Shown piece by piece: positions 16,909-25,168 of a stretch of 64,000 nucleotides of DNA. The number at the start of each line of letters is the position of its first letter. Within the stretch, counting starts at the first letter, position 1. A program made the position numbers and the translations under genes. The notes under the pieces are model-generated. The model was given only the letters and a program-made list of their open reading frames with translations, was not told the DNA's origin and did not search any database. The DNA comes from Huintestinicola sp050874005 (GTDB taxonomy: Bacteria > Bacillota > Clostridia > Oscillospirales > Ruminococcaceae): assembly GCF_050874005.1 (NCBI RefSeq), contig NZ_JBNMJV010000001.1, positions 1 through 64,000 of the forward strand, read 5' to 3'.

Positions 16909-17883
16909 ATGTGTACCGCAGCGACTTATACCACCGACAGCCTTTATTTCGGAAGGACTCTCGATTATGAATTTTCATACGGTGACGCTGTTACCGTTAT
17001 GCCGAGAAATTATCCCGTGAAGTTCAGGCACCTTCCCGAGCTGACAAGCCACTTTGCTCTTATCGGAATGGCGTGCTCCGCCTTTGATTATCCTCTTTTC
17101 TATGACGCTATGAACGAGAAGGGACTTTGTATGGCAGGGCTTAATTTTGTTAAAAGCGCCGATTACAAGGAGCCTGTGGAGGGCAGGGTAAACATTGCTC
17201 AGTTTGAGTTTATCCCATACATTCTTTGCAGCTGTGAATCGGTGAAGGAGGCGATGGAGAAGCTTTCGGGCATAAACATCACAAGCGATCAGTATGCTCC
17301 CGAACTTCCTGCGGCAAAGCTCCACTGGATAATCGCAGACAAGGAAGAAGCCATTACGGTGGAGTCGGTCAAAGAGGGCGTGAAGATATATGACAACCCC
17401 GTTGGCGTGCTTGCAAATGAGCCTGCCTTCGATATTCAGATGTTTAATCTGAATAATTATATGGCTCTGTCGCCCCGTAATCCCGAAAACAGCTTTTCGG
17501 ACAGGCTCCCGCTTAACGCATACAGCCGTGGTATGGGCGGAATGGGTCTTCCCGGCGACCTTTCATCAATGTCAAGATTTGTAAGGGCGGCATATACGAA
17601 GATGAACTCCCTTTCGGGCAGCTCGGAAAACGAGAGCGTGAGCCAGTTTTTCCACATCTTAAATTCTGTTGATCAGCAGAGGGGCTGCTGTATGGTGGAC
17701 GAGGGCAAGTATGAGATAACCCTTTACACCTCCTGCTGCAGCGCAGGCAAGGGTATTTACTACTACACCACCTACGAAAATCATCAGATAACGGCTGTTG
17801 ATATGAACAGGGAAGACCTGGACGGCAATATCCCCGTAAAATATCCTCTTATTACTGGGGAGCAGATAAAAATGCAGAACTGA
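16909..17883 (+). CDS. Choloylglycine (bile salt) hydrolase family protein
   Basis: A 324-residue N-terminal-nucleophile amidase of the bile-salt-hydrolase/penicillin-acylase family. Once Met is removed, Cys2 (MCTAATY) becomes the nucleophile. The other expected residues are present: Arg16, Asp19 (GRTLDYE), Asn79 (AGLNF), Asn170 (LANEP) and Arg223 (MSRFVR). ATG 16909, not ATG 16903, must be the start because Cys has to be residue 2; the ribosome site GGAGG fits this. The likely reaction is deconjugation of glycine- or taurine-linked bile acids, or of related N-acyl amides. A sodium/proline symporter follows. Confidence 0.88.
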   Translation: MCTAATYTTDSLYFGRTLDYEFSYGDAVTVMPRNYPVKFRHLPELTSHFALIGMACSAFDYPLFYDAMNEKGLCMAGLNFVKSADYKEPVEGRVNIAQFEFIPYILCSCESVKEAMEKLSGINITSDQYAPELPAAKLHWIIADKEEAITVESVKEGVKIYDNPVGVLANEPAFDIQMFNLNNYMALSPRNPENSFSDRLPLNAYSRGMGGMGLPGDLSSMSRFVRAAYTKMNSLSGSSENESVSQFFHILNSVDQQRGCCMVDEGKYEITLYTSCCSAGKGIYYYTTYENHQITAVDMNREDLDGNIPVKYPLITGEQIKMQN

Positions 17884-17891
17884 TGCAGACA

Positions 17892-17958
17892 GGCAGGTTG
17901 AACCTGCAGCCATTCGTTCTATAGTTTATTCGGTCGGCAGACTGTCGGCTCGGTAACG
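17892..17958 (+). repeat. Dispersed repeat, copy B
   Basis: Starts 9 bp after the stop codon of the hydrolase. Core GGCAGGTTGAACCTGCAGCC, then TCGTTCTATAGTTTATT, ending CGGCTCGGTAACG. It is one of three full copies. Confidence 0.88.
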
Positions 17959-17986
17959 ATACAAAAAAGTTGAACCCAAAATTTTT

Positions 17987-18042
17987 AGCGTTAATGCGTT
18001 TTGCCCCTTTTTGGCAGAAAATTTGCATTAACGCTTCTTTTT
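17987..18042 (+). terminator. Terminator after the bile-salt-hydrolase gene
   Basis: AGCGTTAATGC pairs with GCATTAACGCT; a T-run follows. Confidence 0.85.
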
Positions 18043-18140
18043 GCCTGCATTATTTACGCAATATTAACAATTTTTGCCTGATTTTATGTTATCATTAAAG
18101 TATATTTTTGCATAAACAAAATTTGAAAGGATTGTGAGAA

Positions 18141-19673
18141 ATGGGATTTTTTGCAAATGTGGATGTTCCTGTGCTCATTGCGTTCCTGCTCTACCTTGCG
18201 GGTATGCTGGCAATTGGCTTTTATTTCTCAAACAAGTCAAAGAAAATGAGCGACTATTTCCTTGCCGGAAGAAAGCTGGGCGGCTGGGTAACGGCTATGT
18301 CCGCTCAGGCTTCGGATATGAGCGGCTGGCTGCTTATGGGTCTCCCCGGTGCGGCGTATGCTACGGGTATGGGCAATTACTGGATAGCTATCGGTCTTGC
18401 TGTAGGCACCATTCTTAACTGGGCGCTTGTAGCAAAGCCTCTCAGAAGATTTACCGAGGTATGCGGCGACTCCATCACCATTCCACAGTATCTCCAGAAC
18501 CGCTTCAAGGCGGACAGTCCTCTTATCAGAGTGGTATGCGCTCTGGTAATATTCATCTTCTTCCTTGTGTACACCACGTCGGCGTTCGTTTCGGGCGGAA
18601 AGCTTTTCCAGGTGGTTTTCAACATCGACCCCGCAAACGAGACCTACACCAAGGCGGCTGTTATCATTTCCGCTCTTATCATCATCACCTACACCTTTAT
18701 GGGCGGTTTCAGCGCTGTTGCCTGGACGGATTTCATTCAGGGAATACTTATGTTTGTTACCATTGTGGCGCTCCCCATTGCCCTTGTTGCAAATACTCAG
18801 AACTTCTCTCCCGAAATGCTTGAATCAACTCAGAAGATAGTTGCAGAGGGAGCGGACGCAAGCGGATATATGTCCCTCACATCAAATATGAGCGGCATTG
18901 ACATCATAAGCAATCTTGCCTGGGCGCTGGGCTATTTCGGTATGCCCCATATTCTCGTAAGATTTATGGCGATAAAGGACACAAAGGAAGTCAAGAAATC
19001 GGGTATCATTGCCATCGTCTGGGTGGTCATTTCCCTGACTGCGGCTGTGCTTATCGGTATCCTGGGCAGAGTTTTCCTCGACTCTCAGGGGGTGGCTCTC
19101 GGAGCTGCCGAGCAGGAGCTTATTTTCATCAAGACCGTTAAAATGCTTTTCCCCTCTTTCCTGGGCGGAATTTTCCTCTCGGCGGTGCTGGCTTCCATTA
19201 TGAGCACCGCCGACAGCCAGCTCCTTGTTACCGCTTCGGCTGTTGTCAACGACTTCTACAAGGTCATCGTCAAAAAAGAAGTTTCGGAAAAGAAGCTTAT
19301 GTGGATAAGCAGGATCGCTGTTATCGCAATTTCCGTTATTGCCTGCATTCTTGCTCTTAATCCCAACGATTCCATTATGGGCATTGTTTCAAACGCCTGG
19401 GCAGGCTTCGGCGCTGCTTTCGGTCCTGCAATACTCTTCTCCCTTTACTGGAAGAGACTTACACTCAAGGGTACGGCCGCAGGTATCATCGGCGGTGCGG
19501 CTACCGTTCTGCTGTGGGAATACATTCTTCCCGATACGGTGACTATGGGGCTTTACTCCATTATCCCCGGCTGCATCGTTTCCGTTCTCCTTACCGTTAT
19601 CGTTTCTCTTATCGACAAGGCTCCCTCCGATGAGGTTTGTGAGCTTTTTGATACGGCTAAGGCTGAAAAGTGA
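18141..19673 (+). CDS. putP: Sodium/proline symporter
   Basis: A 510-residue transporter of the sodium:solute symporter family with about 13 membrane helices. The segments DYFLAGRKLGGWVTAMS, ASDMSGWLLMGLPG and YTFMGGFSAVAWTD match PutP, which takes up proline with sodium. It follows the bile-salt-hydrolase gene but is separated by a terminator. No promoter of good quality is visible in the 100 bp upstream. Confidence 0.92.
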   Translation: MGFFANVDVPVLIAFLLYLAGMLAIGFYFSNKSKKMSDYFLAGRKLGGWVTAMSAQASDMSGWLLMGLPGAAYATGMGNYWIAIGLAVGTILNWALVAKPLRRFTEVCGDSITIPQYLQNRFKADSPLIRVVCALVIFIFFLVYTTSAFVSGGKLFQVVFNIDPANETYTKAAVIISALIIITYTFMGGFSAVAWTDFIQGILMFVTIVALPIALVANTQNFSPEMLESTQKIVAEGADASGYMSLTSNMSGIDIISNLAWALGYFGMPHILVRFMAIKDTKEVKKSGIIAIVWVVISLTAAVLIGILGRVFLDSQGVALGAAEQELIFIKTVKMLFPSFLGGIFLSAVLASIMSTADSQLLVTASAVVNDFYKVIVKKEVSEKKLMWISRIAVIAISVIACILALNPNDSIMGIVSNAWAGFGAAFGPAILFSLYWKRLTLKGTAAGIIGGAATVLLWEYILPDTVTMGLYSIIPGCIVSVLLTVIVSLIDKAPSDEVCELFDTAKAEK

Positions 19674-19675
19674 CC

Positions 19676-19787
19676 TTATACTAATAACCAATAAAACTGT
19701 AGACAAAAAATCTTCGCATAATCCATATATGCAAGATTATGCTCGATTTTTTGTACAGTTTTTAATTGGTTCTTAGTATTAGTATAA
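19676..19787. repeat. 112-bp near-perfect palindrome, MITE-like
   Basis: Two arms of about 50 bp pair with few gaps. The outer ends are TTATACTAATA and TATTAGTATAA, and the inner arms end in GCATAATC and GATTATGC around CATATATGCAA. It has no coding capacity. Size and inverted ends fit a miniature inverted-repeat element or a long hairpin behind putP. Confidence 0.7.
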
Positions 19788-19791
19788 AAAT

Positions 19792-19829
19792 AACACGCTG
19801 TCCTGTGGTTTTGGGGCAGCGTGTTTTTT
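19792..19829 (+). terminator. Terminator after putP
   Basis: ACACGCTGTCC pairs with GGGCAGCGTGT, followed by a T-run. The palindrome sits between it and the putP stop. Confidence 0.8.
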
Positions 19830-19916
19830 AGTTGCATTTTTTTACAAAAAATGTTTTGACGTTTTATGCATATATACAAAAATATGCATAATTGCTACTT
19901 TTGTTTCGATTTGCTA

Positions 19917-19945
19917 TTGACAAATCGGTACAGATGTGCTATAAT
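19917..19945 (+). promoter_or_regulatory. Consensus promoter facing into the end of a minus-strand gene
   Basis: Perfect TTGACA (19917-19922) and TATAAT (19940-19945), 17 bp apart. The transcript would start near 19952 and run antisense through the DUF4234 gene. Upstream is the inverted repeat TATGCATAT with ATATGCATA (19867-19892). Confidence 0.7.
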
Positions 19946-19973
19946 ACAGATGAACCGTTTGGATAGCTGGAAT

Positions 19974-20303
19974 TTACGCTATTCTGTTAAGCTCGCTCTG
20001 CATAAGGCAGTAAGGAATAATGCCAAGTCCGATAAAGCCGAGGATAAGATACAGGATACCTGTATTGCCACCCCTGTTGCCGCTTATCTCGTCAACCTTC
20101 TGTCCCTGCTTGTAATACCAGTAAATTCCATAGATACCGCAGGTGAGAATCGTAAATACAAGAGCTGTTCCTCCTCCTGCAGTTTTTGTGGAAGCGTTGG
20201 AATTAAGCTCGTCTGTGAGCTTTACAAACCAATAAAGTCCGTAAATTCCGCAGGTCAGCAGAGAGAAAATAATGCAAAGCGGTATGCTTCTGTTTGTTGC
20301 CAT
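19974..20303 (-). CDS. DUF4234-type membrane protein
   Basis: 109 residues with three membrane helices and the repeated motif LLTCGIYGLYW / ILTCGIYGIYWYYK, typical of DUF4234 proteins. Function unknown. It has its own minus-strand promoter and lies under a possible antisense transcript. Confidence 0.8.
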   Translation of the reverse strand: MATNRSIPLCIIFSLLTCGIYGLYWFVKLTDELNSNASTKTAGGGTALVFTILTCGIYGIYWYYKQGQKVDEISGNRGGNTGILYLILGFIGLGIIPYCLMQSELNRIA

Positions 20304-20349
20304 AAAAAATTACCCCCCATAAAAATTTATTTTTTTCAAACTTGCTTAT

Positions 20350-20378
20350 AGGATAACATATTTTGACAAATATGTCAA
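20350..20378 (-). promoter_or_regulatory. Promoter of the DUF4234 gene
   Basis: Minus-strand TTGACA (20378-20373) and TATCCT (20355-20350), 17-bp spacer. It overlaps the plus-strand Nudix promoter; GACAAATATGTC forms a palindrome shared by both. Confidence 0.65.
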
Positions 20379-20392
20379 TAAAAAAATATATT
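20363..20392 (+). promoter_or_regulatory. Promoter of the Nudix gene
   Basis: TTGACA (20363-20368) and TATATT (20387-20392), 18-bp spacer, 30 bp before the Nudix ATG. Confidence 0.6.
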
Positions 20393-20421
20393 TTTACATT
20401 TTATTCACAAGGAGGCATATT

Positions 20422-20910
20422 ATGCAAGGTAATACCGACTGCTGTTTCTGCTCGGGGAACGACTGGTTCCGATACAGAGTGGGGGCGATAATTATCTCGG
20501 GAGAATATGCTCTTTTTGCTTACAGCGAGGTTGACAAGTATTATTACTCTGTTGGCGGCGGGGTCCACGTGGGTGAACATTCCCGTGACGCCGTTTTGCG
20601 GGAAACTATGGAGGAGACGGGTTTGGAGCTTGAGATAGAGCGCCCTCTGTGCATTGTGGAGAATTTCTTTTATGGCACAGGCTCTCTTGATGGCCTTAAC
20701 TGCCACGCTTTGGAGTTGTACTATCTGATGAAGCCTGCGGAGAAAAAGGAGATCACCGTTTCAAGCTTTACGGCAAACGGAATGGTTGAGAAAATGAGGT
20801 GGCTGCCTATTTCTCGGCTTGATGATTATGATATCCGTCCGAAAACTGCCGTAAGGCTTGCAAAGGAGCCGCCGGTGGGGTTTGAGGTTTTTGTTAATGA
20901 GGAGAGATAG
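20422..20910 (+). CDS. Nudix hydrolase
   Basis: A 162-residue protein with a complete Nudix box: GVHVGEHSRDAVLRETMEET, then G. Such enzymes hydrolyse nucleoside diphosphates linked to another group; the substrate is not clear. Ribosome site GGAGG lies 8 nt before the ATG. Confidence 0.88.
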   Translation: MQGNTDCCFCSGNDWFRYRVGAIIISGEYALFAYSEVDKYYYSVGGGVHVGEHSRDAVLRETMEETGLELEIERPLCIVENFFYGTGSLDGLNCHALELYYLMKPAEKKEITVSSFTANGMVEKMRWLPISRLDDYDIRPKTAVRLAKEPPVGFEVFVNEER

Positions 20911-20918
20911 GGGGCAGG

Positions 20919-21236
20919 TCACCTTGCAAGCAGCCCGCATTTTTCGGGCAGCTTTGGGTCAGATCTCAGCATTGACAACATTCTTCTTGCTGTACCGTTA
21001 GGTGTGCTTCGTCCGCCCTCCCAGGCTTCAACGGTCTTGACAGACACGCCCATTATCTGTGCAAAGACTGACTGGGTCATATCGAGAGACAGCCTGATAC
21101 TGCGTATTTCCTTGCTTTGGATAACGGGGAGCGGCGCTACAGATATTTTTGATGTGTTTACTTTCAGCTCGCCCTTTTCATACTGAACGGCTTCGGTCAA
21201 GCCCTGCATTATGCTGTTATATATGTTCATTGTCAT
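20919..21236 (-). CDS. XRE/HigA-type helix-turn-helix protein
   Basis: 105 residues with a C-terminal helix-turn-helix (RLSLDMTQSVFAQIMGVS, KTVEAWEGG) of the HigA/MqsA antitoxin class. A typical HigB/RelE toxin gene is not adjacent; the preceding overlapping gene encodes a 74-residue charged protein without toxin features. It may be an orphan antitoxin or a plain repressor. Confidence 0.75.
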   Translation of the reverse strand: MTMNIYNSIMQGLTEAVQYEKGELKVNTSKISVAPLPVIQSKEIRSIRLSLDMTQSVFAQIMGVSVKTVEAWEGGRSTPNGTARRMLSMLRSDPKLPEKCGLLAR

Positions 21237-21441
21237 TCTCCTCTTTTGTGCAGGGTGATTGAGGTGTTATGTTGTATTTTTGCTGAAGCTTTTTGAGTTC
21301 GGAAGAGAACCATTCATCTATTTTCTTTTCTTCACGAGTATTAGTGTCTTTGCCGAGTACCGGTAATGCTTTTTTTCGAAATTTCCTATGCCTCTTCATA
21401 CATTCTTCTTTTAATGCTAAAGCTTCTTCCATATATCCCAT
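21217..21441 (-). CDS. Small charged protein upstream of the HTH gene
   Basis: 74 residues, Lys/Glu-rich and helical (EECMKRHRKFRKKALPVLG). ATG 21441 is chosen for the ribosome site AAGGGGGC. It overlaps the HTH gene by 20 bp, so the two are coupled. It has no resemblance to RelE/HigB toxins that I can see. Confidence 0.55.
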   Translation of the reverse strand: MGYMEEALALKEECMKRHRKFRKKALPVLGKDTNTREEKKIDEWFSSELKKLQQKYNITPQSPCTKEENDNEHI

Positions 21442-21499
21442 AATTGAAGCCCCCTTCTGCAATTTTTATGCTGAGTTTAAATGTATTATACCCTATTTA

Positions 21500-23050
21500 T
21501 TAGGGGGTGTCAAGTGAATGTTTCGATTTTTTTGTCTTTCCTGCCGATACAAATGCAAACGCCGCCGCAGAAGCTGCCGCAAATAGAATGAGACTTACAA
21601 GGTCTCCCGAAAACTGTGCTTTTGTTATCCTTACTGCCGCTGCTCCGAAGCCGCAGCAGGCAAGTCCTTTAAGCAGGGGACAGAGGACATAGCATTTTAT
21701 GTCAAAGCGCAGTCCCGATTCTCTGCACACCACGACTATCCTTGCGATATTGCTTAAAACATTGCTTGCGTAGTAGGAGATAAGCACGCCGCCGAAGCCT
21801 ATTTTTCCTACGAATATTATTACGCAGCCTATCCTAACCGCATATTCGATCAGGGAATTTACCGTTGAAAAATTCTGCCTGCCCATTCCTTTAAGCAGTC
21901 CTTCAAGCACTATTTCAAGATAAATAAAGGGAATGACGGGGGCGAGTATCACGAGGGAGCGGCTCACAAGCTCCTCATTCGGGCAAAGCACCCGTCCTGC
22001 CAATGCTCCTCCGAAAAGAAACAGGGCGGATATGAAAAAGGCATAGGAAAAGGCTTTTCGGAACGCTCCGTCCGTAAGGGCGGAAAGCCTTTTTCTGCGT
22101 ATTTCCTCATCTGAACAGCGATTTGCCAAAGCTGCTTCGGGTATGATTATTCCCGAAAGACTTGTAAGGACTGCCGAGGGGAAAAACACCGCAGGCATAA
22201 TAAGGGCTTCAAAACAGCCGTAGCAGCTCAGGGCTTCGTTGGCGCTCCTGCTGTATTTTAAAAGTGCGGCAGGCACTAAAAGCTCGTTGGCGGTGGACAT
22301 AAGCATCTGCACATATCCGCTGAGAAGAATGGGCAGAGAGCCTTTCAGATATCCGCCGAATGTATCGGTGGCAAGGGGGGCGGCGCAGGGGGGGAGTCCT
22401 CTGAATGACCTGTATTCCTCCGAATATTTAATGAGATAATAAACAAAGCTTACAAATTCACCGAAGAGTATGCTTGCCGCTGTTGCGGCATAAAAAATTT
22501 TTGTACCGCCGAAAAACAGAAGTCCCGAAAAAAGGCTTGCCCATTTTGCGGCAAATTCAACAAGGTCCCCACGCATAGGCACGTCCACACGGCGTATCCC
22601 GTGAAAATATCCCTTTATGCAGGAGCCTGCCGAGGCAAAGGGCAGGCTGAGAGCGATAAAACGCACGGCGAGGGCAAGCTCATTGCTGTGAAGGAGTTTT
22701 GTGCCGATAAGCTCTGCCGCAGAAAATGAGCATATGCCGAAGGTGAGTGACAGGCAGAAGGAAAATGTGAGGGAATATCTCATTACCTTTGTAAAATTCC
22801 TGTGTCCTGCGCCACGGGCTTCTGAGACAAATCGGCTGGTGGAGGTAAGGATATTTCCGTTTGCAAGCACCATTATAAAGCTGAAAAGGGAAAATATAAG
22901 CGACATAAGCCCCACCGCCGCCGTTCCTGCCTTGTCCGACAGAATGGCATTGAATACCATTGCGGCGGTCTGCATTGCAAGGCTGAGCAGGGTCATTTTT
23001 ACGGCATCTCGGGCGATCTGCTTTTCCGAAACGCAGAGCACGTTCATCAT
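21500..23050 (-). CDS. Polysaccharide/lipid flippase, SpoVB/MATE-like
   Basis: A 516-residue membrane protein with about 14 helices of the MOP superfamily (SFIMVLANGNILTSTSRFVSE, FASAGSCIKGYFHGIRR). The closest resemblance is to the stage V sporulation protein B group, which moves lipid-linked cell-wall or spore-cortex precursors. The exact substrate is unknown. ATG 23050 is preferred over GTG 23062, which overlaps the ribosome site AAAGGTG. Confidence 0.8.
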   Translation of the reverse strand: MMNVLCVSEKQIARDAVKMTLLSLAMQTAAMVFNAILSDKAGTAAVGLMSLIFSLFSFIMVLANGNILTSTSRFVSEARGAGHRNFTKVMRYSLTFSFCLSLTFGICSFSAAELIGTKLLHSNELALAVRFIALSLPFASAGSCIKGYFHGIRRVDVPMRGDLVEFAAKWASLFSGLLFFGGTKIFYAATAASILFGEFVSFVYYLIKYSEEYRSFRGLPPCAAPLATDTFGGYLKGSLPILLSGYVQMLMSTANELLVPAALLKYSRSANEALSCYGCFEALIMPAVFFPSAVLTSLSGIIIPEAALANRCSDEEIRRKRLSALTDGAFRKAFSYAFFISALFLFGGALAGRVLCPNEELVSRSLVILAPVIPFIYLEIVLEGLLKGMGRQNFSTVNSLIEYAVRIGCVIIFVGKIGFGGVLISYYASNVLSNIARIVVVCRESGLRFDIKCYVLCPLLKGLACCGFGAAAVRITKAQFSGDLVSLILFAAASAAAFAFVSAGKTKKSKHSLDTP

Positions 23051-23130
23051 AGTTCGTTTCACCTTTAATATTTTTTCTTTAGATATTATATTTGCGGCGG
23101 CGGGGGAATATGACGATAATGCATTTCGAG

Positions 23131-23172
23131 AAAAAGCAAGAAGCGAAGTCAGACTTCGCTCCCTGCTTTTTT
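23131..23172. terminator. Bidirectional terminator
   Basis: AAAAGCAAGAAGCGAAGTC pairs with GACTTCGCTCCCTGCTTTT. It ends the 23182 gene on the minus strand. Confidence 0.8.
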
Positions 23173-23181
23173 GGATAAAAT

Positions 23182-23526
23182 TTATTTGTCCATACCCTGT
23201 GGATCGCAGGACTCGCAGTCGGAACAGATATCCTCATCCGATGCGCTGATGCAATTTACAAAAATATCGCCGTTAGTTGCTCTTGCACCGAAATGAACGG
23301 GTATTTCTACGCATATCTCCTGAGTGATGGTAAATACACACTCGCCGTTTTTTGTGCCTTCACAGGTGTTCCTGCCTATGACAACATATGGTTCGCCGCA
23401 GCATTTTGTTATGGGTGTTCCTACTGTGGCAAAGGGCTTTACCGTTACCGGCACGTAGACCGATGCTCTCTGAAAAGCTTTGGCAGGCGAGGTGTGCTCA
23501 TGAATAGTGGTATTTATATCGGACAC
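23182..23526 (-). CDS. Cys-rich protein, possibly spore-associated
   Basis: 114 residues with the middle part PVTVKPFATVGTPITKCCG and ITQEICVEIPVHFGA, which recalls SPOCS/SipL-type spore-coat domains, and a Cys-rich acidic tail (CSDCESCDP). I prefer the GTG at 23526, six bases after AAGGGG; ATG 23547 would add seven residues but has no ribosome site. A spore-envelope role is only suggested by the resemblance. Confidence 0.6.
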   Translation of the reverse strand: MSDINTTIHEHTSPAKAFQRASVYVPVTVKPFATVGTPITKCCGEPYVVIGRNTCEGTKNGECVFTITQEICVEIPVHFGARATNGDIFVNCISASDEDICSDCESCDPQGMDK

Positions 23527-23800
23527 TTTTTTTCCCCTTTTGATCATGATAGAGAGTTTTATCTCTCGATATAGTATATGCGGCAGAGGGAATTTGGTTC
23601 TGAGGTACGGAATTGCTTGGCTTATAGATATTATTCATTGTGATTTCTTTTGGTATATTATAAAGTGAGGTTTTAAAAAAATCGGGCTGATTTTGGGATC
23701 TGTGAAAAATTACAGAAATTTGTTTATCCGTAAAACCCTACAACCGCAGAGAAAAAAATGCATAAAAACTGTGCAAAAGGTAAAAATAACTGTAAGGCTA

Positions 23801-23829
23801 TTGTAATTCCCACCCGAAAGGTATATAAT
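23801..23829 (+). promoter_or_regulatory. Promoter of the iscS-iscU operon
   Basis: TTGTAA (23801-23806) and TATAAT (23824-23829), 17-bp spacer. A second TATAAT at 23896-23901 lacks a good -35 box. Confidence 0.65.
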
Positions 23830-23851
23830 AATGTATGGATAATCATCGAAG

Positions 23852-23896
23852 TTCGGATAGTATGTCTCACAAAATCATACTATTCCGAATGGAATT
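23852..23896 (+). promoter_or_regulatory. Palindromic operator upstream of iscS
   Basis: TTCGGATAGTATG (23852-23864) is inverted as CATACTATTCCGAA (23876-23889), overlapping a second palindrome ATTCCGAATGGAAT. The half TATTCCGAATGGAATT resembles, from memory, the box of CymR/IscR-type Rrf2 repressors, which control cysteine and iron-sulphur genes. It lies between the promoter and the gene, where a bound repressor would block transcription. Confidence 0.55.
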
Positions 23897-23926
23897 ATAA
23901 TATTTACTCCGAAAGGCTGAACACAA

Positions 23927-25153
23927 ATGGAAAAACGGTTTATTTACGCCGATAATTCGGCTACTACTAAAGTTTCGGACAGCGTTCTTCGGGAAATGCT
24001 CCCTTATTTCACCGAGGAATACGGCAACCCCTCAAGCATTTACAAGATAGGCAGAAGCGCAGGCAGAGCTATTGAGACTGCAAGAGAGCGCATTGCGGCG
24101 GTCTTCGGCTGCCAGCCCTCCGAGATATATTTTACCAGCGGCGGCTCCGAGGCTGACAACTGGGCTATAAGAGGCGCTGCGGCAAAAATGGCTGCAAAGG
24201 GCAAAAAGCACATCATCACTACTGCTTTTGAGCACCACGCTGTTCTCCACACCTGCGAATACCTTGAAAAGCAGGGCTTTGAGGTAACATATCTGCCTGT
24301 GGGCGAAAAGGGTCTCATCACTCCCGAACAGGTGGAAAATGCCATCAGAGAGGACACCGCTCTTGTTACAATAATGTATGCCAACAATGAGATAGGTACT
24401 ATTATGCCCATTCCCGAAATTGCTGAGGTTTGTCACAAAAAGGGAGTTCTGTTCCACACCGACGCCGTTCAGGCGGTGGGAAATGTTCCTATAAATGTGG
24501 CGGAGCAGGGTATTGATATGATGAGTATGTCGGGTCACAAGATACACGCTCAGAAAGGTATCGGTTTCCTTTATGCGAAAAAGGGTATCGTTCTGCCAAA
24601 TCTTATTTTCGGCGGCGGTCAGGAAAAGGGCAGACGTGCAGGAACCGAGAATGTTCCCGCTATTATGGGTCTTGCCCGTGCGGTGGAGGACGCCTGCGCT
24701 GATATCCCCGAAAAGGCAGAGAGGATAACTAAAATAAGAGAGCATATTATTGACGGTATCCTGGGGAATGTTCCCGGCGCAAGGCTTAACGGCGACAGGG
24801 AGAAAAGGCTGCCCGGAAATATCAATATTTCTTTCCTTGGCGTTGAGGGCGAGTCTTTGCTGCTTATGCTGGATATGAACGGCATATGCGCTTCAAGCGG
24901 CTCTGCCTGCACCAGCGGCTCTCTTGACCCCTCTCACGTTCTGCTGTCTCTGGGTCTGCCCCACGAGGTGGCTCACGGCTCTATGAGACTTTCCATTGCC
25001 GACCCCATTACAATGGAGGACGGTGATTACATCATCGAGACGGTGACAAAGGTGGTTGAAAAGATAAGAAATATGTCTCCTCTCTGGGAGGATATCAAAA
25101 ATAAAAAGCAGGGTACGGAGCGTTTGCTTAGCTTCGTTTCACCTATCGAATAA
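23927..25153 (+). CDS. iscS: Cysteine desulfurase
   Basis: A 408-residue PLP enzyme that takes sulphur from cysteine for iron-sulphur clusters. The PLP-binding Lys is in SGHKIHAQKG, the catalytic Cys loop is SSGSACTSGS, and the N-terminal start YADNSATTKVS is typical of the NifS/IscS group. IscU follows after 15 nt. NifS would be an equally good name. Confidence 0.93.
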   Translation: MEKRFIYADNSATTKVSDSVLREMLPYFTEEYGNPSSIYKIGRSAGRAIETARERIAAVFGCQPSEIYFTSGGSEADNWAIRGAAAKMAAKGKKHIITTAFEHHAVLHTCEYLEKQGFEVTYLPVGEKGLITPEQVENAIREDTALVTIMYANNEIGTIMPIPEIAEVCHKKGVLFHTDAVQAVGNVPINVAEQGIDMMSMSGHKIHAQKGIGFLYAKKGIVLPNLIFGGGQEKGRRAGTENVPAIMGLARAVEDACADIPEKAERITKIREHIIDGILGNVPGARLNGDREKRLPGNINISFLGVEGESLLLMLDMNGICASSGSACTSGSLDPSHVLLSLGLPHEVAHGSMRLSIADPITMEDGDYIIETVTKVVEKIRNMSPLWEDIKNKKQGTERLLSFVSPIE

Positions 25154-25168
25154 AGGAGTCTGATAACT

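Larger units (their letters stand above)
23527..23926. other. Intergenic region with the iscS control elements
   Basis: No gene is seen in about 400 bp. The distal part near iscS holds a promoter and a palindromic operator (separate entries). GAGAG...CTCTC near 23555-23570 is a short hairpin in the leader of the minus-strand gene. Confidence 0.6.

Noticed and set aside
19866..20351. 161-codon plus-strand frame
   Set aside because: It is the reverse of the DUF4234 gene, whose repeated motif and ribosome site mark it as the real gene.
20919..21441. Standard HigBA toxin-antitoxin pair
   Set aside because: The partner protein lacks any RelE/HigB-like features.
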